DNA from: Nostoc linckia NIES-25
GTDB taxonomy: Bacteria; Cyanobacteriota; Cyanobacteriia; Cyanobacteriales; Nostocaceae
Direction: 5' to 3'
Length of the DNA: 64,000 nt
Assembly (NCBI RefSeq): GCF_002368035.1
Contig: NZ_AP018222.1
Coordinates: 4,457,534-4,521,533, forward strand
Shown here: positions 53,917 to 63,175 of the stretch, piece by piece
Layout: the number at the start of each line of letters is the position of its first letter
Position numbering within the stretch: the first letter of the stretch is position 1
Notes under the pieces: generated by a model
What the model was told of the DNA's origin: nothing
Databases searched by the model: none
The model's input: the letters and a program-made list of their open reading frames with translations, nothing else
Translations under genes and position numbers: made by a program

Positions 53917-55515
53917 TTATATAAGCAATGGAAGTCCCACCTCTTTTGGTTCGACAAATTCACCATCAAAACCTATAGTTTTATTTTCTACAGTTCTCGC
54001 ATTAGCCAAAGCCTTACGAAGTTCAGCTACTTCCATTGGATCTTGAAGTCCACTCAGGATATAAATTAATAACTTAGCTGCTAAATCTCTACCAGAAACT
54101 TGTACCCGCTTTTTATTAGGATCGTACAAAATTCCATACCAGAGAGATTGGGGATATTCCATACCAGTAAAACCGCCTTGCTGGTCAAACTTTCGCAATT
54201 TCTTAAAAATGCTAGTTAGAGAAAAACCTGTTTTAAATACTAAAAATCCTAAAGCTTGTGCTAAAGCAACTTGTGCTACAGGGCGGAAAAGTATATTTGC
54301 TTCACCTCCGCCTTTTTCAAAACTAAATCTTCTTAAAACAGGCGTATCTTCATGTTCCAAAATTTTATAACTGGGTAAGCTTGCCAAGTTATCAAAAAGT
54401 TTAGTGAACTCGCCAATCCCCTGTTCAATTTCTTCATTTTCTGGACGCATGGGAATTAAACCTTTCTCAAAAGGTTTCCAATGTGGAAACTTATAACCTA
54501 AATATCTTTCTGACATATCTTGCAATGCTTGCAATGTTGTCAAAACTGTAGAATTTACTGCTACTGTTGAACTATTCCAATTAACACGCGGATTTCGATT
54601 TGGTCTTTGTTCTAAAAGCGGATGACTAACCGCAATTTTTCGAGCCACAATCGCAAAACCATCATCTTCATTCAGCTGTGCTAACTGACCTTTTGTTAAA
54701 GGTGCAGCCATCAAATTTACATGAACAAAAACGGATCTTACACGCCGCCTTGCTTGGATGCGAGTTTCCCCAGCAGCTACCGCACAAATGAACTCAATAC
54801 CAATTTTTTCTTTAGGTAAACTTTGTAAGTAAGCAGAATCTACTTGATACTGATTTATCAAATCAGACACCGTAATCAAACTATCATCAGCAGTTTTATC
54901 TTTTTTATATCGCTGGAGTTTACCAGTTTTGATTAACTCAATCAATCCCTGGACTCCCATCAGCCGGTGTTGACCATCTAGTGCATAAATGCTTACATTC
55001 TCCTCAGAAACATTGAGTAAGCCGACCTTACCATCTTTATCTAAGGGCGTAAAATCTGTAGTTGACTTTCTCGCCTGTCCTTTTTCATCCCATTCACTAG
55101 CTTTGATGTTATCAACCCAAGATTGATTAATTACTACCAGGACTGCTGGAAATTTATGATTGTGTCTAGCTGCTAAATACTGAACTAGCGGTGCTTGACG
55201 CGACCAATCAAGGGGTCGTTGTTGAATTTCATCGATACTATCTGCATCAATTTCGATGTTATCTGTCTCTGGATTGTACTTTTTTTGCAGCAAGGGTAAA
55301 CCAGAGGCGAAGTGAACCCGACTTGCAAACCATTCTAATGTCACAGAGCCAATATAAGCTTCTGTACCCCCCATCTCGGTTTTTTGAACGAGAATTTGGT
55401 CTTTTTTCTCTAGAAATTTGTCTAAAAGTAAAGATAGTACCTGTTTTTCTTTGTTTTCTCGCTCTAGGTACTCTCTAGCTATATCAGAAGTTAGATCGGA
55501 TGTACTATCTTGCAT
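53917..55515 (-). CDS. dndB: DndB-like DNA sulfur modification protein
   Basis: 532 residues with DGQHR at 180-184 (YALDGQHRLMGVQGL), preceded by the long helical N-terminus (REYLERENKEKQVLSLLL) seen in cyanobacterial DndB proteins. DndB binds the dnd promoter region as a regulator in characterised systems and is needed to keep modification in check. It is divergent from dndC with a 289-bp spacer, so a shared, DndB-controlled promoter region is plausible. It is longer than most DndB (about 350-380 residues), with an extended middle. The exact subfamily is an inference. Confidence 0.8.
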   Translation of the reverse strand: MQDSTSDLTSDIAREYLERENKEKQVLSLLLDKFLEKKDQILVQKTEMGGTEAYIGSVTLEWFASRVHFASGLPLLQKKYNPETDNIEIDADSIDEIQQRPLDWSRQAPLVQYLAARHNHKFPAVLVVINQSWVDNIKASEWDEKGQARKSTTDFTPLDKDGKVGLLNVSEENVSIYALDGQHRLMGVQGLIELIKTGKLQRYKKDKTADDSLITVSDLINQYQVDSAYLQSLPKEKIGIEFICAVAAGETRIQARRRVRSVFVHVNLMAAPLTKGQLAQLNEDDGFAIVARKIAVSHPLLEQRPNRNPRVNWNSSTVAVNSTVLTTLQALQDMSERYLGYKFPHWKPFEKGLIPMRPENEEIEQGIGEFTKLFDNLASLPSYKILEHEDTPVLRRFSFEKGGGEANILFRPVAQVALAQALGFLVFKTGFSLTSIFKKLRKFDQQGGFTGMEYPQSLWYGILYDPNKKRVQVSGRDLAAKLLIYILSGLQDPMEVAELRKALANARTVENKTIGFDGEFVEPKEVGLPLLI

Positions 55516-55690
55516 GTTAGTTTTTGAAAACAGTAGGCTATAAAATAAAAACTTTATAAAAAAATTAGATTAAAATTGTAAAATTTTTAAAAAATGCAGT
55601 AAATATATATAGAGTCAATCAAATATTTACTGTTTCAAGCAGGCTCATCAAGTTTTGCTCCTGAAACTGGGAGACTGTAGCTAAACAAAT

Positions 55691-55724
55691 TTAGCCTACG
55701 CGGATTTAAGTCCACGTGGGCTAA
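55691..55724. repeat. Palindromic repeat between dndB and dndC
   Basis: Imperfect 14-bp arms TTAGCCTACGCGGA / TCCACGTGGGCTAA (12 of 14) with a 6-nt loop, a dispersed cyanobacterial palindrome lying in the divergent dndB-dndC promoter spacer. Confidence 0.55.
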
Positions 55725-55804
55725 TGTTGCCTGTTTAGTCAAAAATTGGATTTGCTTGGATGTAATAAATGAGGTGACATTCTTGTTTTCAGAGGTAGGG
55801 AGAA

Positions 55805-57412
55805 ATGAGTACAGCACAACAGCCAGAAAATAAAGGTCAGCAGACACGTACTGTATCAGAGTTATTGGAAGATATCCAAGCTCTCACCACTGAAATTCAA
55901 GAATTGTATTGTTTCGATGCAATACCTTGGGTTATCGGTTATTCGGGTGGAAAGGACAGCACTGCAACTTTACAGCTTGTTTGGAATGCAATATTGGGAC
56001 TTCCACCAGAAAAACGGACTAAACCTATATACGTTATTACTACAGATACACTGGTAGAAAATCCTATTGTTGCTGCTTGGGTAAGTAATTCTCTAAAAAA
56101 GATGGAAGTTGAAGCCCAAGCGCAAGAATTACCATTTAAACCCCATCTATTACAGCCAGATTTTAAAGAAACATTTTGGGTTGGTCTGATTGGTAAAGGT
56201 TATCCTGCACCAAGAGGAAAATTTCGCTGGTGTACAGAACGTCTTAAAATTAATCCCTCAAATCGCTTTATTCGTGATGTGATTCGAGCTAGTGGAGAAG
56301 CAATTGTTGTGTTGGGTACACGCAAAGCAGAAAGCACAAGGCGTGCTAGCAGAATGAAAAAACTAGAAGCTATGCGGGTACGCGATCGCCTTAGTCCTAA
56401 CATGAGTTTACCAAACTCTTTGATTTATAGCCCGATTGAAGATTGGCAAAATGATGAGGTTTGGATTTATTTAATGCAATGGCAAAATCCTTGGGGATAC
56501 AGCAATAAAGATTTATTCGCTATGTATCGAGGTGCTTCTGCTGATAACGAATGTCCCTTAGTTGTCGATACTTCTACACCTAGTTGTGGTAGCTCTCGTT
56601 TTGGTTGTTGGGTTTGTACGTTAGTTAGTCAGGATAAATCTCTGGCTGCTATGATTCAAAATGACGAAGAGAAAGAATGGATGCAACCACTACTCGATTT
56701 TCGCAAGGAATTAGATGCTGAAGAAACCCGCGATCGCCGAGATTTCCGCCGCAGAAATGGAGATGTTCAACTGTATGAGCGCAACTTGGAAGGTGAAATA
56801 TCAATTGAACCAATTCCTGGCCCCTATGTTAAAGAAGCGCGGGAAGATTGGCTGATAAAATTACTTACAGTTCAAAAAGAAATCCGCCAAACAGCGCCAG
56901 AAAATATGCGCGATATTACTCTGATTTCTATAGAAGAACTCAGCGAAATTCGCCGCATTTGGATAGAAGAAAGACATGAGTTTGATGACAGTTTACCTCG
57001 CATTTATCAAGAAGTAACTGGGGAAGAATTCAAAGATCCGCGTCCTGGTGTTGAACATAAACTACTAGGTAGCGATGAATGGGCTGTGTTAGAAGAAGTC
57101 TGTGCTAATGACGATATGCACTTGGAACTCATGTCAAAACTTTTAAGCACAGAATGGCAATTTCGCAAGAAAACAAAGCGTGTAGGAATCTACGACTCTT
57201 TAGAAAAATGTTTTAATACTAGTTCCCGTTCTGCTCAAGAAGCAATTAGAAATGCTCATTTAAAACGCGATTTAAGAGAAGCTGTTAGTCAAGGTGATAT
57301 TGCGACAGTTAAAGAAAAAGTCAAGCAACTAACTTTGGGCGATGCTGTAAACGAAAGCCAGAGTGAAAACTCTTCGCAGTTAACTTGGAAAAACATAAAA
57401 TTTAAAAAATAG
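55805..57412 (+). CDS. dndC: DndC, DNA phosphorothioation sulfurtransferase
   Basis: 535 residues. The PP-loop (PAPS-reductase-like) motif SGGKDS is at 47-52 in WVIGYSGGKDSTATL. It also has RGKFRWCTERLK, and a downstream Cys-rich segment with CPLVVDTSTPSCGSSRFGCWVCTLV that would hold a 4Fe-4S cluster. DndC activates the DNA phosphate with ATP so sulfur replaces a non-bridging oxygen. The ATG at 55805 has GGTAGGGAG eight bases upstream. The next gene on the same strand, past two small genes, is dndD. This is the strongest dnd marker in the window. Confidence 0.92.
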   Translation: MSTAQQPENKGQQTRTVSELLEDIQALTTEIQELYCFDAIPWVIGYSGGKDSTATLQLVWNAILGLPPEKRTKPIYVITTDTLVENPIVAAWVSNSLKKMEVEAQAQELPFKPHLLQPDFKETFWVGLIGKGYPAPRGKFRWCTERLKINPSNRFIRDVIRASGEAIVVLGTRKAESTRRASRMKKLEAMRVRDRLSPNMSLPNSLIYSPIEDWQNDEVWIYLMQWQNPWGYSNKDLFAMYRGASADNECPLVVDTSTPSCGSSRFGCWVCTLVSQDKSLAAMIQNDEEKEWMQPLLDFRKELDAEETRDRRDFRRRNGDVQLYERNLEGEISIEPIPGPYVKEAREDWLIKLLTVQKEIRQTAPENMRDITLISIEELSEIRRIWIEERHEFDDSLPRIYQEVTGEEFKDPRPGVEHKLLGSDEWAVLEEVCANDDMHLELMSKLLSTEWQFRKKTKRVGIYDSLEKCFNTSSRSAQEAIRNAHLKRDLREAVSQGDIATVKEKVKQLTLGDAVNESQSENSSQLTWKNIKFKK

Positions 57413-57423
57413 GCGACAGCACT

Positions 57424-57669
57424 TTAAGGACTTTCCCCATTTTCGTCAGCATCTCGCAAGTACAACCTGATAAACTCTTCGGCTGCGTCTGGATTAATTT
57501 TCTTGAGTCCATCACGAATTTCTAACAGAGTATCAGCAACAGGATCTCTAATTTCATTCACCCAACGGTGAACATTTGGCCGTCCCGTTCCCATTGTCAC
57601 TGCTAACTTGTTTTGGCTGATGCCGTAAATTTCTAAGACCTGCTTCAGTGCTTTTCCTGCTTTTCCCAT
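57424..57669 (-). CDS. XRE-type HTH regulator
   Basis: 81 residues from the ATG at 57669 (MGKAGKALKQVLEIYGISQNKLAVTMGTGRPNVHRWVNEI). It is a compact XRE/Cro-like HTH, with QNKLAVTMGTGRPNVHRWV as the HTH core and an acidic C-terminus. An upstream ATG at 57750 would add 27 residues, but it would overlap both operator-like dyads, so the shorter start is preferred. It is divergent from the 84-residue gene at 57791 and convergent with dndC. Likely a repressor of its own promoter and of the small gene. Confidence 0.8.
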   Translation of the reverse strand: MGKAGKALKQVLEIYGISQNKLAVTMGTGRPNVHRWVNEIRDPVADTLLEIRDGLKKINPDAAEEFIRLYLRDADENGESP

Positions 57670-57706
57670 GCCTTTGATTGTGTCAAAGGCTTTTAACAGA
57701 GTAAAT

Positions 57707-57722
57707 GTTACCCATCGGTAAC
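57707..57722. promoter_or_regulatory. Operator-like dyad 1
   Basis: GTTACC-CATC-GGTAAC, perfect 6-bp arms with 4-bp spacer, in the divergent spacer between the XRE gene and the 84-residue gene. The same dyad form recurs at 57743-57758, centre-to-centre distance 36 bp. Confidence 0.6.
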
Positions 57723-57742
57723 TAAAGGTGTAAGATAGTGTT

Positions 57743-57758
57743 GTTGCCAATAGGTAAC
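57743..57758. promoter_or_regulatory. Operator-like dyad 2
   Basis: GTTGCC-AATA-GGTAAC, the same GTTRCC-N4-GGTAAC pattern, embedded in a larger inverted repeat (57738-57763) with 11-bp arms and one mismatch. Probable binding site of the neighbouring XRE regulator. Confidence 0.6.
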
Positions 57759-57790
57759 AACACAGCTTATCAACAAACAGGTAAATTTCA

Positions 57791-58045
57791 ATGAGTACAA
57801 GCTTTCTAGCAGAGACTTTTCAAACCACCACGCAGCTTGTTTCTACCAAAGATTCTACACAAACAACACCAGAGAGAGAGTCTGTAAAAGTAGTAATTTA
57901 TGGTTCTAAAAGAGGTGTTAACAACACAATTCTGACTTTATACAAACTTGGTTTCGCCCAAGTTAACGAGTGGAGTCCTTTATTACCTAGTTCTAACCCT
58001 GGTGAAGTTATGAGTATTTTAACTAGGCATATTGTGACAAACTAA
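57791..58045 (+). CDS. 84-residue protein with conserved VVIYGSKRGVNNTI core
   Basis: 84 residues, no signal peptide. The core VVIYGSKRGVNNTILTLYKLGFAQVNEWSPLLPSSNPGEVMSI looks like a small conserved cyanobacterial domain that I have the impression of having seen next to HTH genes, but I cannot name a function. Preceded by a divergent XRE gene with shared operator-like dyads, so it is probably the main target of that regulator. It is inserted between dndC and dndD, so it is probably an independent two-gene module. Confidence 0.75.
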   Translation: MSTSFLAETFQTTTQLVSTKDSTQTTPERESVKVVIYGSKRGVNNTILTLYKLGFAQVNEWSPLLPSSNPGEVMSILTRHIVTN

Positions 58046-58086
58046 TTAGTGATTCATCGCATTAATTTTAAGAAGTGGGAGTGGTT

Positions 58087-58119
58087 AGATCCCCGACTTC
58101 TTGAAGAAGTCGGGGATCT
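58087..58119. repeat. Palindrome matching the tip of the purD-side MITE
   Basis: AGATCCCCGACTTCTT and its complement (58087-58102 and 58104-58119) around a single G. The same sequence forms the terminal repeats at 23117 and 23305, so this may be a collapsed derivative of that element. It lies between the 84-residue gene and dndD and can act as a terminator. Confidence 0.6.
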
Positions 58120-58158
58120 CGTAGCCCATCTCGACCTATATTTTATCTATAAAGACAA

Positions 58159-60147
58159 ATGATATTTTTGGAACTCGTATTACAAAATTTTGGCCCTTAC
58201 TCTGGTAGACAAGTAATCAATCTTGACCCAAGAACTGAGGAAAATCCTCGCCCAATTCTCTTATTAGGCGGTATGAATGGCGGGGGGAAAACTACTCTCA
58301 TGGATGCTATTCGTCTTGCCCTATATGGACAACGCGCCCAATGTTCAACTCGTGGTAATTTGAGCTACAGTGATTTTTTAAATCAATGTGTTAATAGTAA
58401 AGCTAATCCTGCTGAAAAGACGCGAGTTGAGTTACTATTTGAACATATTGAAGGTGATAAGCCAATAAAGTATCGTATTGTTAGAACTTGGGAAAAAAAT
58501 CCTAAAGATGGTAAAGATACTCTAGGAATTTTAGGTGATGATGACACTTGGCCAGTTGATTATCTGGTAAATATTTGGGATGACTATATAGAAAATCTGT
58601 TGCCTCTAGGGATTTCTAATTTATTTTTATTTGATGGGGAACAAGTTAAAGAACTGGCAGAACAAGAAACACCACCACAAATTGTTATTGAAGCTATTCG
58701 CGGACTATTAGGACTAGAATTGGCAGACAAATTAGTAATTGATTTGGATGTTTTAGTCAATCGCAAGCGTAAAGAAATGGCTGACACTAAAGATTTAGCC
58801 AATCTAGAAGAAATTGAAAAAAGATTATTACAACAGCAAGAAGATCATCAAATAACGGAACAGAAATTAGCTAGTTTCAAAAGTCAAATTGAAGAATTAG
58901 AAGTTATACAGCGGGAAGCCTTAGATAAATTTGTATCTGAGGGTGGTAAAATCGCCGCAGAACGCAGTCAGTTAGAAGAGAAACAAAAAGAAAAAACTAC
59001 TGCATTGGAAACAATTCGGCAGTCATTGGGTGAATTAGCTGCTGATATTTTACCTTTAGCGTTAGTTCCTAATTTATTAAGTCAGGTACAAGCACAGGGA
59101 GCAAATGAATTTCGGAATCAGCAGGTACAACTTGCGAGAGATGTTTTGCTTGAGCGAGATAAACGCTTGCTTGAATGGTTAAGTCAGTTAGCGATCGCCT
59201 CAACAAAAATTGACAAAATTCAATCATTTTTAACCGAAGATATAGATAATTTATATGCAAGCTCTCTCCAAGCTGAAGTACCTTGGTTATTAGCTGATGA
59301 AGAAAGTTTAAGTCAACTAGATAATGTGAGATATCATTTACAGAATGCTCGCAATATAGCAAAACAAAAGTTAGGCAATCTCAAGAATCTAGAAGAAGAA
59401 ATTATTACCTTAGAAAGACAAGTGCAAACAGCAGCAGAACCAGAAGCTTATCAAATATTGCGGGATGCTGTGGACGCAGCCCAGAATGAAGTTATACAAG
59501 CTAAAGCAAATTACGAAACGACTCGCCAAAAGTTAGCAGTGTTAACAGATGCAATTGAAATAACGAAAAAAGAATTAAAAGAGTATACTGATAAAAATAT
59601 AGACCATAAAAATAGAGAACATATCATTACCTCAGCTTCTAAAGTTCAAGAAACACTTAAGGTTTTTCGAGAAAAATTAACGTTGCGAAAACTAAATAAA
59701 TTAGAGGAAGAAGTAAAGAATTGTTTCCTCTACCTATTGCATAAATCGGATTTAGTATTTCGCATTGCTATTGATACTAAAACCTTTGCCTTATCTTTGT
59801 TTGATTTCGATGGGAAACCAGTTCCTAAACATCGCCTTTCGGCTGGTGAAAAACAACTCCTGGCGATCGCCTTTCTCTGGGGTTTAGCCAAAGTCTCTGG
59901 CCTGCGCTTACCTGTAGCTATCGACACACCTCTCGGCAGACTCGACTCCTCCCACCGCAATAACCTAGTAGAAAAATACTTCCCCGCCGCCAGCCATCAA
60001 GTAATTCTGCTTTCTACTGATACTGAAATTGGTAAAAATGAAGTGGAAACATTAAGGAAAAATGAAGCGATCGCCCGCGAATATCTCCTCAAATACGACT
60101 CTGCTACCCGTCAAACAACAGTACTAGAAGATCGATATTTTTGGTAG
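58159..60147 (+). CDS. dndD: DndD, SMC-like ATPase of the phosphorothioation system
   Basis: 662 residues. The N-terminal head has GGMNGGGKTTL (Walker A about 38-45) and QNFGPYSG at its start, both typical of DndD. A coiled-coil middle spans about 190-500, then the C-terminal head with LSAGEKQLLAIAFLWGLAK and VAIDTPLGRLDSSHR (signature, Walker B and D-loop). In canonical dnd operons it follows dndC directly and is followed by dndE. Here a two-gene module lies before it and nothing dnd-like after it. DndD supplies ATPase activity during sulfur incorporation. Confidence 0.9.
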   Translation: MIFLELVLQNFGPYSGRQVINLDPRTEENPRPILLLGGMNGGGKTTLMDAIRLALYGQRAQCSTRGNLSYSDFLNQCVNSKANPAEKTRVELLFEHIEGDKPIKYRIVRTWEKNPKDGKDTLGILGDDDTWPVDYLVNIWDDYIENLLPLGISNLFLFDGEQVKELAEQETPPQIVIEAIRGLLGLELADKLVIDLDVLVNRKRKEMADTKDLANLEEIEKRLLQQQEDHQITEQKLASFKSQIEELEVIQREALDKFVSEGGKIAAERSQLEEKQKEKTTALETIRQSLGELAADILPLALVPNLLSQVQAQGANEFRNQQVQLARDVLLERDKRLLEWLSQLAIASTKIDKIQSFLTEDIDNLYASSLQAEVPWLLADEESLSQLDNVRYHLQNARNIAKQKLGNLKNLEEEIITLERQVQTAAEPEAYQILRDAVDAAQNEVIQAKANYETTRQKLAVLTDAIEITKKELKEYTDKNIDHKNREHIITSASKVQETLKVFREKLTLRKLNKLEEEVKNCFLYLLHKSDLVFRIAIDTKTFALSLFDFDGKPVPKHRLSAGEKQLLAIAFLWGLAKVSGLRLPVAIDTPLGRLDSSHRNNLVEKYFPAASHQVILLSTDTEIGKNEVETLRKNEAIAREYLLKYDSATRQTTVLEDRYFW

Positions 60148-60353
60148 TAGATATCGGTGAAAAACGCGTGCGATCGCAATTCAATCAGAAGGTACTGTAG
60201 TTTCTCAACCAGTCGCCACTTCACAAAAGTTGAGACAGCAGTTTTGTAGTTTCAATAATAATCTGGCAATAAAAAATGAGGATAGCCAACACCATCCCCA
60301 TTTTATTTTTTGTTCTTTTTTCATTTCCAGGCATTAGCCCAGAAATCAATTAT

Positions 60354-62240
60354 TTAAAGTTGTGGTACGTACTGTTGTTTCTCTGGCACTTCAGCGTACT
60401 CAGCCACAATTTGACGGAATTCTTCGCCGTCAATGGTTTCCTTTTCGATGAGCAAATCTACTAAGCGATCGGTGACTGTGCGATGGTCGCGGATAATTTT
60501 CTTAGCAGTTTCATAGCAATCTTCAACGATCGCTCTCACTTGTCCATCAATGCGAGAAGCGATAGATTCAGAATACTCCGATCTGGTTGTCCAGTCACGG
60601 CCCAAGAACACTTCTCCCTGTTGGCTTTCCAGCGATAATGGCCCTAAATCAGACATCCCAAACCGGGTTACCATTTGCCGCGCCATTCCTGATAACTGCT
60701 GCAAGTCTCCACCTGCACCAGTGGTCACTTCCGCAGCGCCAAAAATCACCTCTTCAGCAGCACGACCACCCAAAGCACCAGTAATCCTGGCTTTCAACTG
60801 GGAGCGAGAAATTAACCCTTGTTCTTCGTTGGGAGTAAACCAGGTCAAGCCCTGTGCTTGTCCCCGTGGAATCAAGGTGACTTTCTGCACTGGGTCGTGG
60901 TCTTTTAACAAAGTCCCCACCAAAGCGTGTCCAATTTCGTGGTAAGCAATTAAGCGCTTGCTCTTGCTGTCTACTAATGGAGTACCTTCCATCCCAGCGA
61001 CTACCCTATCGACCGCATCATCAATTTCGCGGAGAGTGATAGCTTCTTTGCGTCTTCTGGCGGTAAGAATTGCCGCTTCGTTAAGCAAGTTGGCTAAGTC
61101 AGCACCAGTAAATCCAGGAGTGCGGCGAGCGATCGCTTCTAAGGATACGCTAGGGTCTAGTTTCTTGTTCCGTGCGTGGACTTGCAAGATTTCCAAACGC
61201 CCTTTGATATCGGGTGCATCAACTGTTACTTGGCGGTCAAAGCGACCGGGACGCAACAATGCTGAGTCTAGTACGTCAGGACGGTTGGTAGCAGCAATAA
61301 TAATGATGCCTGTGTTACCTTCAAACCCGTCCATTTCAGTCAGCAATTGGTTGAGAGTTTGTTCTCTCTCGTCGTTACCGCCACCGATACCAGCACCCCG
61401 TTGTCTACCTACCGCGTCGATTTCATCGATGAAGATGATACAGGGGGCATTGTCTTTAGCTTTCTTAAACAAATCGCGGACGCGGGATGCACCCACACCA
61501 ACAAACATTTCCACAAATTCCGAACCAGAAATGCTGAAGAAAGGTACGCCTGCTTCTCCAGCGATCGCTTTTGCTAGTAAAGTTTTACCAGTTCCAGGAG
61601 GCCCGACTAACAGCACTCCTTTAGGAATGCGTGCGCCCACAGCAGTAAATCTTTCTGGCTGTTTGAGAAAGGTGACAACTTCTTGCAATTCTTCCTTAGC
61701 TTCTTCAATCCCGGCTACATCGTCAAATTTGACTCCGGTTTTTGCCTCCATTTGGAAGCGGGCGCGGGATTTGCCGAAGTTCATTGCTTGACCTGGGCCG
61801 CCAGGAAGGTTGCTAGAACGCCGGAACAAAAAGAATAATCCAGTAATTAATAAAACTGGAAACACCAAATTGCCCAATAATCCCCAAATTGCGCCATCAT
61901 TCCGCATGGGGTGAGCATCAAAACTAATTCCCTTTTCTTTAAGTTTGCTAATTAACTCAGGAGCGTTAACAGGCAGATCCACCCGCCACCTTTGGATGTG
62001 ATTTTCCAGATCTGGATCGCGGGCTTCTAAAATTGCCGTTCTACCGCCTTCGTACAGATCGACACTGGTGACGCGATCGGCATCCAAATATTCTAGGAAG
62101 CGACCATAGGTCATCCGGGTGTTGGCTGCATTTTTAGTCATATCCGCAGGCGCACCTGCGAAAGCTCCTTGCCAGAAGAAAAAGCCAATTACCAAAGCTG
62201 GCAACGTCCAGAGAACCAGGACTTTCCAGGAGAATTTCAT
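60354..62240 (-). CDS. ftsH: FtsH ATP-dependent zinc metalloprotease
   Basis: 628 residues. Two N-terminal transmembrane helices (about 7-26 and 120-139), an AAA domain with Walker A GPPGTGKT (213-220) and Walker B IIFIDEIDAVG, the SRH (NRPDVLDSALLRPGRFD), and the zinc site H434-EIG-H438. FtsH degrades damaged membrane proteins, including photosystem II D1 in cyanobacteria. Cyanobacteria have several FtsH homologues; which one this is cannot be told here. It is separated from dndD by about 206 bp, on the other strand. Confidence 0.95.
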   Translation of the reverse strand: MKFSWKVLVLWTLPALVIGFFFWQGAFAGAPADMTKNAANTRMTYGRFLEYLDADRVTSVDLYEGGRTAILEARDPDLENHIQRWRVDLPVNAPELISKLKEKGISFDAHPMRNDGAIWGLLGNLVFPVLLITGLFFLFRRSSNLPGGPGQAMNFGKSRARFQMEAKTGVKFDDVAGIEEAKEELQEVVTFLKQPERFTAVGARIPKGVLLVGPPGTGKTLLAKAIAGEAGVPFFSISGSEFVEMFVGVGASRVRDLFKKAKDNAPCIIFIDEIDAVGRQRGAGIGGGNDEREQTLNQLLTEMDGFEGNTGIIIIAATNRPDVLDSALLRPGRFDRQVTVDAPDIKGRLEILQVHARNKKLDPSVSLEAIARRTPGFTGADLANLLNEAAILTARRRKEAITLREIDDAVDRVVAGMEGTPLVDSKSKRLIAYHEIGHALVGTLLKDHDPVQKVTLIPRGQAQGLTWFTPNEEQGLISRSQLKARITGALGGRAAEEVIFGAAEVTTGAGGDLQQLSGMARQMVTRFGMSDLGPLSLESQQGEVFLGRDWTTRSEYSESIASRIDGQVRAIVEDCYETAKKIIRDHRTVTDRLVDLLIEKETIDGEEFRQIVAEYAEVPEKQQYVPQL

Positions 62241-62472
62241 GTTAATTTGCCTCTAGTTGCCTATACAATCCATTAGCCTTAGCAACCGAATGGTCTATCA
62301 CTCTGTCACTTTGAGCCGTTAAACGGATGTTCATAAATCCATTTGTTTAATTTGATTTCTTATATGCACAGCCATACAAGCCTTAGACCATTATGGCTAT
62401 GCCAACAAGAATCTTAATTAAAGTTAACTTAATTTTAATACAATATTGCACTAGAAAAGAAACAGAAAAGGG

Positions 62473-62598
62473 ATTGGGGACTAGGGACTAGGGACTGGTG
62501 ACTGGGGACTAGGAAATAAATATATTAGAAATATTTTCTTAGTACCTAATACCCAATACCCAATACCCAATCCCCAGTCCCCAGTCCCCAGTCCCCTA
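62473..62598. repeat. Heptamer STRR in two inverted blocks
   Basis: GGGACTA/GGGACTG units near 62473-62511 and CCCAGTC/CCCAATA units near 62542-62597 form two inverted blocks that could pair, in the spacer between ftsH and the next gene. Typical filamentous-cyanobacterial STRR. Confidence 0.8.
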
Positions 62599-63087
62599 TT
62601 TGACTTCTGTAATTTGTAGAGTGTAAGGAAGATATTTGCCTTTGTCGTAGGAACCAACCCAAATTTGGTAAGTTCCAGCCAGCCATTCACCTACAATGCC
62701 GGCATTTTTACCATCAAAATCGTCATTGCACCAACTACCACCGGGCCCCTTCACAATCATGGTGGTGTCCTCAGGACTTTGGACTCGTAGCTTTAAGTAA
62801 TCAAATTTACTGGTTAATACTAATGTATGGTCTGGTGTTTCATCAACAAATCCAGTACAAGGGCCAGTGGCTGTTTCAGTTCTGCCAGCTACTTGATTTC
62901 CAGATATTGAGCCACCACTCATCCCGCGAACTGTCAATGGGTCTGGGGAAAACTGTGGCCCAATGGTGAGATCTCCAAATATCGTTGGCGCTTCTTGGGC
63001 ATCAGCTATGACATTAGCTGAAGTGATGAAGAGCGTAACTATCATTAACGATAATCTCATCCTTCTATTGAGCGCTTTTGTCGGCAT
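62596..63087 (-). CDS. Small secreted protein of unknown function
   Basis: 163 residues from the ATG at 63087; a second ATG at 63060 would start directly before a signal peptide (LSLMIVTLFITSANVIADA). The mature part has GPCTGFVDETPDHTLVLTS and GPGGSWCNDDFDG, two Cys that could form a disulfide, and a beta-rich C-terminus (WLAGTYQIWVGSYDKGKYLPYTLQITEV). This resembles small periplasmic/surface beta-sandwich proteins of cyanobacteria with a pre-peptidase C-terminal-like fold, but I cannot assign a function. It ends beside an STRR block. Confidence 0.75.
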   Translation of the reverse strand: MPTKALNRRMRLSLMIVTLFITSANVIADAQEAPTIFGDLTIGPQFSPDPLTVRGMSGGSISGNQVAGRTETATGPCTGFVDETPDHTLVLTSKFDYLKLRVQSPEDTTMIVKGPGGSWCNDDFDGKNAGIVGEWLAGTYQIWVGSYDKGKYLPYTLQITEVK

Positions 63088-63175
63088 TGTAATTCGGTTT
63101 GCTTCTAAGTGCTTTTGAAGACACGATTTTTACATACCAAGTTCCCAATATGAGGATAATTGACTACAAAGGGGA

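Noticed and set aside
57670..57750. Longer start of the XRE gene (108 residues)
   Set aside because: The added 27 residues cover the first dyad and the ATG lies within the second one; the compact HTH fold starts at the ATG at 57669.
57791..58045. The 84-residue gene as DndE
   Set aside because: DndE is a small basic protein encoded directly after dndD. This one lies before dndD, is not basic, and has a VVIYGS core with no resemblance that I can see.
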